64,000 nucleotides of DNA, taken from Sycon ciliatum (taxonomy: Eukaryota > Porifera > Calcarea > Leucosolenida > Sycettidae). Under the pieces are notes generated by a model, which was given only the letters and a program-made list of their open reading frames with translations, was not told the DNA's origin and searched no databases. The stretch's first letter is position 1; every line of letters begins with the position of its first letter. This document shows, in pieces, positions 1 through 21,000 of the stretch. The stretch covers positions 8,428,200-8,492,199 of the forward strand of contig NC_088654.1 in NCBI RefSeq assembly GCF_964019385.1. The letters run 5' to 3'. Both the position numbers and the translations under genes were made by a program.

Positions 1-1755
1 GTGTGTGTGCACATGCATGGGTGTGTGTGTGCTAGTAAATACTAAAGGCATGCAGACCAGGGAAGTTGCTAGCAGCAGCACACCTGATATATTGTCGGTC
101 TGGCTGGACAGCCATTGAGTGGCTTAGAAGATGAGCATAAGCATATCACATCAAGACTTCACACTAAACTGTGGGTACAGGTACATGTACATTGTAGTCC
201 TCTGTGTTTGATATTCGCTGGCGACTTATAGTGCTGTGACCCTCGCCGTTGAGTTGTATTTTCGTTAGCTTGCAGGTTGTTTGTCACCAGATTGTCTGTC
301 CCTGCTTGTCAGGCATGACCTCTGCCACCGGGAAAGCCTATCTCTTAATTTGCTAAATCCTATATATTATAGGATTTTGGTCATATTTTTCAACTCAAAA
401 TGGGTGTGGCATGAGAATAGCAAAAAGTATGTGACCAATTCTTCCTTGCTAGGTCTTAGTAGATATCGAGAGTTGAATAAGATAATTTTTTCAAAATCTT
501 ACCATCTCAGGCTCATTTCCTTGGCCAATATTACTAAGGCCTGTGCCCTATTTTTCAAATCCTATATATAGGATTTGAGATTTTATTGGACCTTGTATTA
601 TCCTTAAAACTGGTAGTTTCATGACGGCATGTGCGATATGTCGTCATGAAACCACCCCATGCCACACCTGCAATGTTCTTCTGCACATTCACTGCTTCAG
701 TCCTTTCCATGACAGCAGCTGAACAATTATGCTCAAATTTCCAATTATTGCTGAAAATGGGTATTCATCAGAAATATTATCGCCCTATGAATCTAAAATG
801 TAAACATTCATGCCTCAAACATATTTAAAATAACTTCCATGAAAACCATTATGTCGTTATTATTGGTCGTGATGACCAATAACAACGGCATAAAAGGCAC
901 ACATTTTCAAATCCTATATATAGGATTTTCGGCCAGCAAATTAAGAGATAGCACCACAGGTCCACTGTAAAACGGCTAATCTTAGCGGTGGTGATACGTT
1001 AGCGACTTTAGCGAAAGGAGTGTTTTCGCCAAAAGTTTTGCAGCGCCAATCGAAAATTTGCACGTATACAGTACAGTACAATTCATCCTTCTTTAACACA
1101 AAGTCTGAAACTCGGATCGCTGAAATAGTTCATGGTGAATTGGTCCAGATTCAGAAGACACTGAAAAATGTACCCGCTAAATTTAGCCGTTCCACAGTAA
1201 CCTCGTTAGTACGACATCGGTTACAGGACAAATCTCCGCACATGCAAGTCCGGATAGTAAATAATACCAGTTGCAAGACAAACATTTCGAAGCCCCAGGC
1301 GTTGTCCGCAAATGAGGGAAGACCTGTACTGGGAGTACTCCACGAAGGAGCTGAACACCAGGCCTTCATGGGTTGGATTTTACATGTCATAGCCCTGCTT
1401 GGCAAATGTTCTTGACACCAATGTACAGTCAATACGACAAGGTGCCACGTTGCTACGTTACCTGCGACGAGAGATCGGCATTTTCGGATGCTAGCGCGTC
1501 ATGTGACGAGTCACCACCGTCTACAAAAGTAACCATAAACAAACGCAAACACATACACACAGACACACACACACACACACACATGCCGATATACACACAC
1601 ACACGCGCACGCGCACACGCACACATTCTCTCTCATGGCTGGGGGATCGTCGGAATGCACTCCTTGTCATGCATCTGTGGTAGTAGTAAACAGATAGACA
1701 AGCGGGCACCAAACAAAACAGCACACAGAGATACAACAACCGTAACTGCCCATAC
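1..1755. other. No gene found beyond CLIP exon 8
   Basis: Contains the foldback element at 338-955 and a (CA)n tract at about 1557-1625. Open frames at 1020-1432 on both strands have no recognisable domain. The missing 3' exon(s) of CLIP are not visible. Confidence 0.5.
338..955. mobile_element. Foldback element with TATATA palindromes
   Basis: Ends CTATCTCTTAATTTGCT and AGCAAATTAAGAGATAG. The palindrome AAATCCTATATATAGGATTT (or a near copy) occurs at 355-377, 557-576 and 909-928. Two other small hairpins lie at about 616-650 and 856-885. No frame of interest. Confidence 0.75.
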
Positions 1756-12819
<11,064 letters not shown>

Positions 12820-13300
12820 GGCTGCGTTTGGGCTCCGCAGGTCAGCCAGCCAAGGTAGTTTTTCGATCAGCGAGTTTTCTCTAAAAAGAAATCAGCAACT
12901 CGACGTTCTGTAACCGTACGTCAAACGAGTTTCAACTCGTGTGGCGTGCGGAGCTGCACCCGGCTTCAGAAAATACATGAGCCATTTCCTGCCCAGTTCA
13001 CCTGTCGCAGGTTTGTCAACCTCTGCACAAATGGCCAGCAGGCTTCTGGTGGGGGCTGACGCTGCTGTGTCGATTCAAAAAATTGTCCGCACCAGCGAAG
13101 GCAAGAGATGTGCATGGAGAAGTTATTAATTTTGTGTAGAAACGAGGAAGCAACACAAAACTTGAAAAATCAAAAATCAAAAAGGCGATGACGCCATTAT
13201 TTTCGTCATTTTCGATAGCACGTGACGTGTGATTATGTAACTGGTGTGCGCCATCCATGTTGGCGATACCACATGGTGCGTGATCCGAAAGACCAATGCC

Positions 13301-13381
13301 AATGGCAATGGCATATCAGGGAGTCGTAAAATACGGTATTTATATAAAATACGGTATTTTACGACTCCCTGAATGGCAATG
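13301..13381. repeat. Hairpin flanked by a 10-bp direct repeat
   Basis: CAGGGAGTCGTAAAATAC and its exact inverse (13317-13371) around an AT-rich loop, with AATGGCAATG on each side. Looks like a tiny foldback insertion with target duplication. Confidence 0.75.
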
Positions 13382-15626
13382 TATGATCATGACACACATC
13401 GGAGCGATACAAGCCCGAAAGTAATTGTCAGTTCATCGACTCAGTTGTGACAAAACGTCAAAAGCGTTGTGACCTGTCCGTGATGAAACGACGTAACTCG
13501 TTACGTCTGCAACATGGTGTCGTGAATGGGATCGGGATGCCATGGTGTCGTGAATGGGATGCCAAGCGCAAGCAAAATGCATACCGGTACTAGTACAGTA
13601 GTAGTACGAGACCTGACTCACCTGAGTCTGTAGCTAGCATAGCTGACTGTACTCATGCATGATCCTATAAAGATTATAACTATGGCTATAATAACCCGAA
13701 TGTAGACTTGACTGTTGTTGTGGAGATATCCAGTGACTGTGTGCACGCAGTGCGCACAGACAGTGAGTTGATCATACTGCTAGTAGTACTAGTAGTAGTA
13801 GTACTAGTCGATTTGACCCAAGCTGCAAGCAAGTGCGGAAACTAAAACAGTAAAAGTGAGGTCGGAGGCGAAAGTGCCTGTTGTCATTTGTAAGTGTGGT
13901 GCTCGAAACCATTGTAAACAAAATGGAAAGAAGAGATTTGAGAGCGCTCAGCATCTAGTGCAGTGTGTGTTGCCTTCAGAAAGCGGCCACCAGATGCATG
14001 CAGCTGCAGGTGCGAACATCTTGAACAACTGCGAGGGCTGCCAAGAGCGACTCGTTTCTGGTGCCCGTGGCTGGTTGCCGTCGAAAAGCGAAGCACTTAT
14101 CTGCAACCGCTGCCTGGAGATTCATTTTTTGTCAGCTTCATCACCATGATCACTCATCAGTGCCAGTGCGTGGAGTGCATGCAGTGCATGCAGTGCATCC
14201 TGCACAGCGAGTGTCGCGTGCTGCTACCCAATAATCATATCCGCTGGCACGTGTGACAAGGTTCGATCTGTGTAGAAACGGGTGTGCTGCTGCGCCTTCT
14301 TCCACAATCAGGTTCCATGGCATAAATTTTAGCGGCGGGAGATCTAGGAGTGGTCGATGCGCCGTTTCCACGATATTCCATCCGCGACCAAGTCAGTCCT
14401 CGACTGAAACGGTTTGCATCGGCATTGACATTGACGGCTCAGGAGATGTCTCAGTGAGCTTTTTCGTTCAAAGGCCGCTGTGTTGGTCAGGCCAAGGCTG
14501 GGTAGCGTTTCATGACTCTCGTATTCAATGAAATGTAGTGTCATGTGTGGAAACAGAATTTGTTGTAGCTGCGAGCGACCTGTAGCTCTCTTTGCCGACC
14601 GCGGCAGAAGCTGTCCACGGTGGTGGCATTTTTGCTGAGGCGATTCCTGCGGAAGTCGCAGAGCAGCACGGCGGATACTTGCGACGCTGCGGCTGTGAGC
14701 TGCGTCTCCGCACCAGCGGCGGTGAAATAGTTCGCCAGGAGCGAACGCACATCAACATAGGTATCGTGCTGAGCAGCAAGCGGCAGCGATGCAGGAGGAC
14801 AAGCGAACAGTGAGTAACGATAGGCGTGATCCCGTACTCAGTACATAGCGTGTGGAGTATTCCTTTTGTGTTCTGAGAAAGCAAATTGCACAGCAGCCCA
14901 GCTGTAGAAAGTTGTGGAACAGGTCGATGCCATTCACCGCTGTACTGTTTGTGTAGCAATGAGACGATCTGCTTTCCTTTCAAAATGTCTGCACCTGGAT
15001 TTATTGCCCAAATTTTACACTGCCTCAACATTGTGAAAGGGATGTTTTTGCGGCCTCTTATCCATGTGAACATCACTATGGAAAATCGCTATCACACGCG
15101 TCAGAAAAAAGGGAAGTAATTCACAATGGGCATATGCAAGGTTGAACTCGTGGAATAATTTTTGGTAAAATAGGTGATGACTGCAGGTGAAACTGCAGCT
15201 TCCTGTCTTGATGAGGCTAGTTTTGCCAGGCTTGTTCCCGGATATTGATCACTGTTGATGGTGAGAGGAATACTTGATTGAAGCTTAGTCACAGTTTGAT
15301 TCTGAGGAACATCAAACTCTCCCATGAGTTTCCCAATGGCTATTGCCCATTATTTGATTTTCTTGATTTGCGAAACCCCTCTACCTCCTGGGAAATCAGC
15401 AGCTGGAGGAGCATGAGCAAACAAGGGGTTTTGTAGATAGTTCTTGACGTGCTGAAATGATAATCCGACTTGCTTAAATGTATAATTAGACTAAAGAAGG
15501 ATCAGACTCAAATGGGGCAGGGATGGTGTAGGCTTGTGTCCACATGCCTAGAACATGCGCCCAGAGACATACATAATTGACGGTCGAGAGCACACAGGGC
15601 AGGTTATAAAACAAAACAAAAAAAAA

Positions 15627-15810
15627 ACAATGAAACCTGCCAAGGCGACCATTCTGACACAGTAACCGCCTGCCCCAGAGGACCACTACAACTGGGACCA
15701 AGGGGTGTTATCGCCAGTCAAAATGACCCTGGATAAGGAGGCCACCTGTACACGGCGACCACAATTTGAAGGTCCGTTTGATGGTCGCCTTAGACAGGTC
15801 TCACTGCACA
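15627..15810 (-). mobile_element. Family B MITE, degraded
   Basis: Inverted copy: AAACCTGCCAAGGCGACC to CGCCTTAGACAGGTCTCACTG. Termini are worn. In the CLIP/TTC28 intergenic region. Confidence 0.65.
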
Positions 15811-15866
15811 TCTACATGTACTATCATTTTCAAGTCTCAAGCAATAGAGGAATATATAATTATATA

Positions 15867-16053
15867 CAGTCAGGCCTCGCTTATCCGGTCCTCTTTAATC
15901 CGGAACCCTCGCCATCCGGAAGAAAATAGCTGGTTACGGATTTACAGCCTGCGTGATGCATCCAACATAACCGGTGTTCGATTATCCGGTTCCATCGCCC
16001 ATCCGGATATTTTTGTGGGAAACAGATGTGTGCGGTTAAGCGAGGTCTGACTG
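15867..16053. mobile_element. Family D MITE (pogo/Tigger-like ends)
   Basis: TA then CAGTCAGGCCTCGCTTATCC; the far end is GTTAAGCGAGGTCTGACTG. Termini of the CAGT...GCTTA type with TA target resemble pogo/Tigger elements. 187 bp, no frame. Confidence 0.8.
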
Positions 16054-16341
16054 TCTGTGAATAGCATCGTCGAGTATGTATTGTGTGCAAGGAAACCAGT
16101 GCATGTGATGTCACTGCATGCAACCCATCTTTAATGATGATGTAATAGTTCGTGTTGCTTCATGATCCTGTTTCATTAGGCTTATGCCTGTCTTGACGCT
16201 AAAAAATAAATAATAGTCGTCTGCAAGAGTGAGGCAGGCAGCCTCAGCCGCCCCAGCTGTGACGGCCTTGGGCGTGTAGGTCTAGAAACACTCAATTCTC
16301 ACGGTCATCTTGTTTCTTGCTTATCCATCAATTCTGTGTTT

Positions 16342-16511
16342 CAAACAATAGAGGACAGAGAAAGTGTTTTTACTCCGAGTTTCACGCACTAAGAGATCAT
16401 CAGAAAACAGTAATGAGAAATCTGGATCGGTATTGGTTTATATACTCACAAAGCAAAGCTTAGTGCGTGAAACTCGGAGTAAAAACACTTTCTCTGTCCT
16501 CCTATTGTTTG
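16342..16511. repeat. Inverted repeat just upstream of TTC28
   Basis: Arms of 52-53 bases (16342-16393 and 16459-16511), nearly perfect, starting CAAACAATAGAGGACAGAG. About 100 bases before the start codon and immediately before the exon 1 acceptor. Confidence 0.87.
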
Positions 16512-16613
16512 AACCAGCTCTACCTCTCGGTATTGAGCACTCTCTTGGACAGCCTGGAACCTCTCTGTTTTAATTATGTGTTTCATTTGATTGTCTTTGC
16601 GTAGGCCAGGACC

Positions 16614-18056
16614 ATGTCCTTCAACAAGGCTCAATGGGACTTTCTGAAACGGACACAGGCAGCTGCGGCCGCCAAGGAGGAGGCAGAGATGTACGAGCAG
16701 CCGGCAAACTTTGAGCAGGTTAGTGGTGTGAATGCAGTCGTGCACTGCACAGGGACACTGGTGTTCGGGTACTGCTGCAGGGCTGTAACTGAAGCGGCGT
16801 AACATGGCGTTACTGCATACTCCCTCGATGAGCAGTTTAATGGCACAGTAAAAACCTGTACCTAAAGACCACCGTGATTAGCAACCAGCCTGGTACTACA
16901 GTAAAACCTGTAACTAAAGACCACCGTGATTAGCGACCAGCCTGGTACTACAGTAAAACCTGTAACTAAAGACCACCGTGATTAGCGACCAGCCTGGTAC
17001 TACAGTAAAACCTGTAACTAAATACCACCGTGATTAGCGACCAGCCTGGTACTACAGTAAAACCTGTAACTAAAGACCACCGTGATTAGCGACCAGCCTG
17101 GTACTACAGTAAAACCTGTAACTAAAGACCACCGTGATTAGCGACCAGCCTGGTACTAGGGACCACTTCGCCAGGTACGGACGGCCTCACATTCATATAT
17201 TATGATTGTGCGGTGGAAACCTCTAACCAAGGACCACCTGCCACTAAAGACCGCTTTCTCTGGCCCCAACGGGTGGTCGTTAATCACAGGTTTTACTGTA
17301 TAACACACAATCATGCACTGCACAGTGACAAAACTATGTTTGGGGACAGGCGTTGGGTTGTAACAGTAGCTACATAACATTTCATTACCTAAGTGTGCAT
17401 AGTCCTGTAAGGATGATGGAAAATCCTCAAGATAATTATTTTATAGAAAAGAAAAAGGACAATGGAACTAAAGTATCGTCGGTCAGTGTCGTGCAATGTT
17501 ATCGCATGAGCTGATTTCTGGTGTTGTTAGTGGACATTATAGTGTAACTTGTAATTTATTGGCCCTTTTTCTTTTCTATATATTTATCCTTGGCTCTCCA
17601 TCCGAGTCCACTCAAGATAAATGCCACCATTTTGGATATTTCGAAACCCTAGCGACTCTGGTTGCTAAATTTACCACCAAGGTCTGTTTCCCGGCAACTA
17701 GAAGCTGCCGGAAGAATTACTACCATTCACAGCGTTGTGCAAACGTACTATGGTGTGGAGATTTCTGACTGAGATGCGAGAGCCTGGCAGGCGACTCGGG
17801 TATCCATGTCGGTTTTCTTTCTTTTTAGTGCAAACCCTGGTGTACTGCCTTATAAGTCTTCCCGTCTGTGTTCGTATTTCTTGACGTGCCCTCTTGTCTT
17901 CAGGCAGTCGAGCGCTACACCGAAGCAATATCGCTGGATCGCGGCAATGCGCAGCTGTTTTGTAGCCGATCGGCCGCCTTTGTCAAGGTTGAGAAGTTTC
18001 AGGAGGCACTTGCGGATGCCGAGCGGGCCATTGAGTTGCAACCGAATTGGGCAAAG
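16614..18056 (+). CDS. TTC28: TTC28 exons 1-2: first TPRs
   Basis: Exon 1 (16614-16718) encodes 35 residues: an Ala/Glu-rich helix ending in NFEQ. Exon 2 (17904-18056) continues in phase 0 with AVERYTEAI. Together they make the first TPR pair in the same arrangement as the vertebrate protein. The ATG at 16614 is preceded by CC at -1/-2 and A at -3, and a GCGTAG acceptor sits nine bases upstream, so the exon also carries a few bases of 5' UTR. Confidence 0.85.
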
Positions 18057-21000
18057 GTAAACATTACCAGGAGAGGTATAGTGAGTCATGCATAAGTGTG
18101 TTACGAGTGTGTTACGAGTGTGTTACGAGTGTGTTAGAAGCATTTTACTACTGAGTTACGAGTATGTTGCTAATGTGTTATGCGTGTGTTATGCATGTGT
18201 TACGAGTGTGTTATGTGTATGTGATAAGTGTGCTATGTGTGTGTTACGAGTGTGTAACGATTGTGTTACGATTGTGTTATGCGGGTGTTATGCATGTGTT
18301 ACGAGTGTGCTACTACATTAAATTGTACTGTAGCAGGGGCTTCGGACACGGTACGGACACTACGGTAATGACTGTATCACTATTTGTCCCAGGTAACCCG
18401 TAAATCAATAAAATACACTGATCTGGGATCTAAATTTCCAAGTTTTCGGCTCAGCCACCACTCCCCCGCGAGTGAATTGTACTTCAGATGGCTGACCGTA
18501 CCGCACTAAATCACCTTCCGACGCCCCTGTATAGTACCGGTATGTTACAGGTGTGTTATTAGTGTGTTAGGAGTGTGTTACAAGTGTAATACGACTGTGT
18601 TTGGTGAGCCCAATGCAAGCTGTAGTAGGCACACTGGATGGCAGGCATGGTCGGGCGTGCGGTAGTGAGCCGCTGAACCTGCGGCAAAATCATTAATTTT
18701 CACTAGTCCATTGCACCTAATCAGCTCTTGGATGGTTCAATTTCCAGTAGCGGTATCTCTCTCCAGATTCTCTTACCACTGTCATGGTGGAGACAGAAGT
18801 GGAAGTGCGCAGTTGTTATCTTATAAAGGCGTGTGCGTATTATAGGTGATATGGTCTCCTTTCACTATCTCTCCCTCCCCCCCCCCCCCCCCCGCCCCCC
18901 CCCCCCCCCCCTGATACGTTACTATTTATTCGTGAAGACTTGGGAACGGAAACAAAACATGTCATGAGAAAGAACAACAGGAAAAAGAAGCACACTCAAC
19001 TAATCCGTGTGTGTGCGTGCATGCAGTACAACTATGACGTAATGAATATAGATACACATCACGCCCCTTCGAGATGTTGCGAAACCTGTGACAGCAACAT
19101 CTATCATAAATAAAACAAAATGAAGAATGAAAACAACAAAGCAGAGACAGCAGAAATTGACATTAGTGATCAAGAGTGTCAATCATAGGACTGTCCATGA
19201 TGCGAACCAATGTTTAAACGCTGGGGTGGCTTGCGCTGACGTGCGCTGTGGCGGGACGGCGGCGGCGGGGAAGAGGCGTCAGCAGCAGCCGGTTGGACAA
19301 CAAGCGGTGCAGGCACAAGTGGGCGATACGGACGCAGGAATCTGCGGTTCCGCCAATAAATGCGACCACTCGGCAACTTCACTAGGTAGTCCCGATGATT
19401 ACCGACAGCAACAATGACCCCACGAATAGACCACTGCTTGGTGCGCGGATGCTGAACATCCACGTGGGTGCCGAGGCGGAGCTGCGGCAACGAGCGACGA
19501 GTTGACGACTTGTCTGTGACGGAATCGTCGGATGGCATGGCAGTCTCATCACGTGTCGTCGCTTTGGAGAGCCAGGATGAATCAAACTCCTTCCAATGTG
19601 CAATGACGAATGACTGGAGAGAGCGGCCATATAGGAGCTCAGCGGGGCTCTGACCAGAGGAGCCAGGTGTGTTTCGCCATTCCAGTAGCCCTCGGCGGAA
19701 GTCATCTGTGTCAAGATTGCCATTTACGGTTGTCTTGGTGATAAGACGCTTCATGGCTTTGACAGCAGCTTCGGCGTGCCCATTACTCTGCGGGTAGTGG
19801 GGAGAGGACATGACATGGTTTACCTGCCAGCGCTTACAAAACTCAGCAAACTTATGCGAGGAGAACTGGGGACCACCATCTGTACACAGCACAGCAGGAA
19901 CACCAACATCAGAGAACCAGCGACGGAATGCTAGTATTACGTCATGCGATGAGGTGGTGCGGCCAGTACGCGCGACACAGGGCCAACCAGTCAAACGATC
20001 TGCATACACAAGGAAGTCGTGACCTTGACAAGTGAACAAATCGGCAGATGCACATTCAAACGGTAGTGTCGGGGTGCGGTCGTTCAGCAGGGGCTCAGCT
20101 GGCTGGGACGACTGGTGTTCGCGGCAAGCAGGACAAGAACGAACGAGTGTATCAATGTCCTTGGTGATACCGGACCAGTATACAAGCTGACGCGCACGAG
20201 ACTTAGTACGCACTAGGCCTTGGTGTGAAGCGTGGAGGTTGTGCAATACCTGAGCACGCAATGATTCAGGAACAACAATGCGGTTGCCCTTCAACACAAT
20301 GCCATGGTCGACGGAGAGATGCTCACGTCCATTCCAGTACGCACGTAACGGAGCAGGCAACTTCTGCTGGCGATCAGGGAATCCAGTCAAGATACACTCA
20401 ATCAATGACTGGTACATGGCATCTGCAGCTGCAGCTTCGCGCAGCTCTGCAACCTTGAGATTCGCATTCGGCTCAGTGTCCGAGTGCACCATGCAGATCT
20501 GAATGCTGCGGCAATGAAGCGACGGGGCTTCACCAAGCTCATCAGTGGTGGAAGGAATGCCAACAGGATTCCGGGACAGCGCATCGGCGAAGGCATTTTC
20601 AGAACCTTTTCGCCAAGATGCCTGCAGCTGATAGGCTTGGAGCTTGAGGCGTAATCGTAGAAGACGCGGGTTCTCGATCTGATCCAACGAATATGAGTTG
20701 ATGATCGGAATCAGGGGCTTGTGGTCGGTGACGACTTCAAATGGTGCACCAGACAGGTAGATGCGGCATTTGCGCACGGCCCATACTACAGCGAGCATTT
20801 CCAACTCGATGACAGCATAACGTGTTTCAGCATCAGACAGGTAGCGGGATCCACACTGAATAATACGCCACTGATCATTCTGCTTTTGCCAAAGCACGAA
20901 TCCGAGACCTCTTAGAGCGGATGCATCGGTTTCAAGCCGGAGGTCTTGACCAACTTGATAGAAAGCGAGAACCGGAGGAGACAAGAGAGCTTCCTGTGTC

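Larger units (their letters stand above)
12820..16613. promoter_or_regulatory. Divergent CLIP/TTC28 intergenic region
   Basis: A stretch of 3.8 kb between two start codons pointing away from each other. It must contain both promoters and the TTC28 5' UTR exon. I see no coding exon I would defend: open frames near 13.86-14.15 kb and 14.54-14.75 kb have no recognisable domain. It holds the 13301-13381 hairpin, short CAGT-type elements at about 15.6-16.05 kb, and a 170-bp inverted repeat at 16342-16511. No TATA box could be assigned. Confidence 0.5.

Noticed and set aside
1020..1432. Overlapping frames on both strands as last CLIP exon
   Set aside because: No zinc knuckle or coiled coil, and no acceptor with the needed phase that I could defend.
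13856..14149. Cys-rich frame of 97 residues
   Set aside because: No recognisable zinc-finger spacing and frames open on the other strand too.
14525..15076. Minus-strand frames of 183 and 69 residues
   Set aside because: No similarity I recognise; could be UTR or repeat, not enough to call a gene.
16846..17158. CRISPR-like array of 52-bp repeats
   Set aside because: No spacers; tandem units in an animal intron derived from a MITE end.
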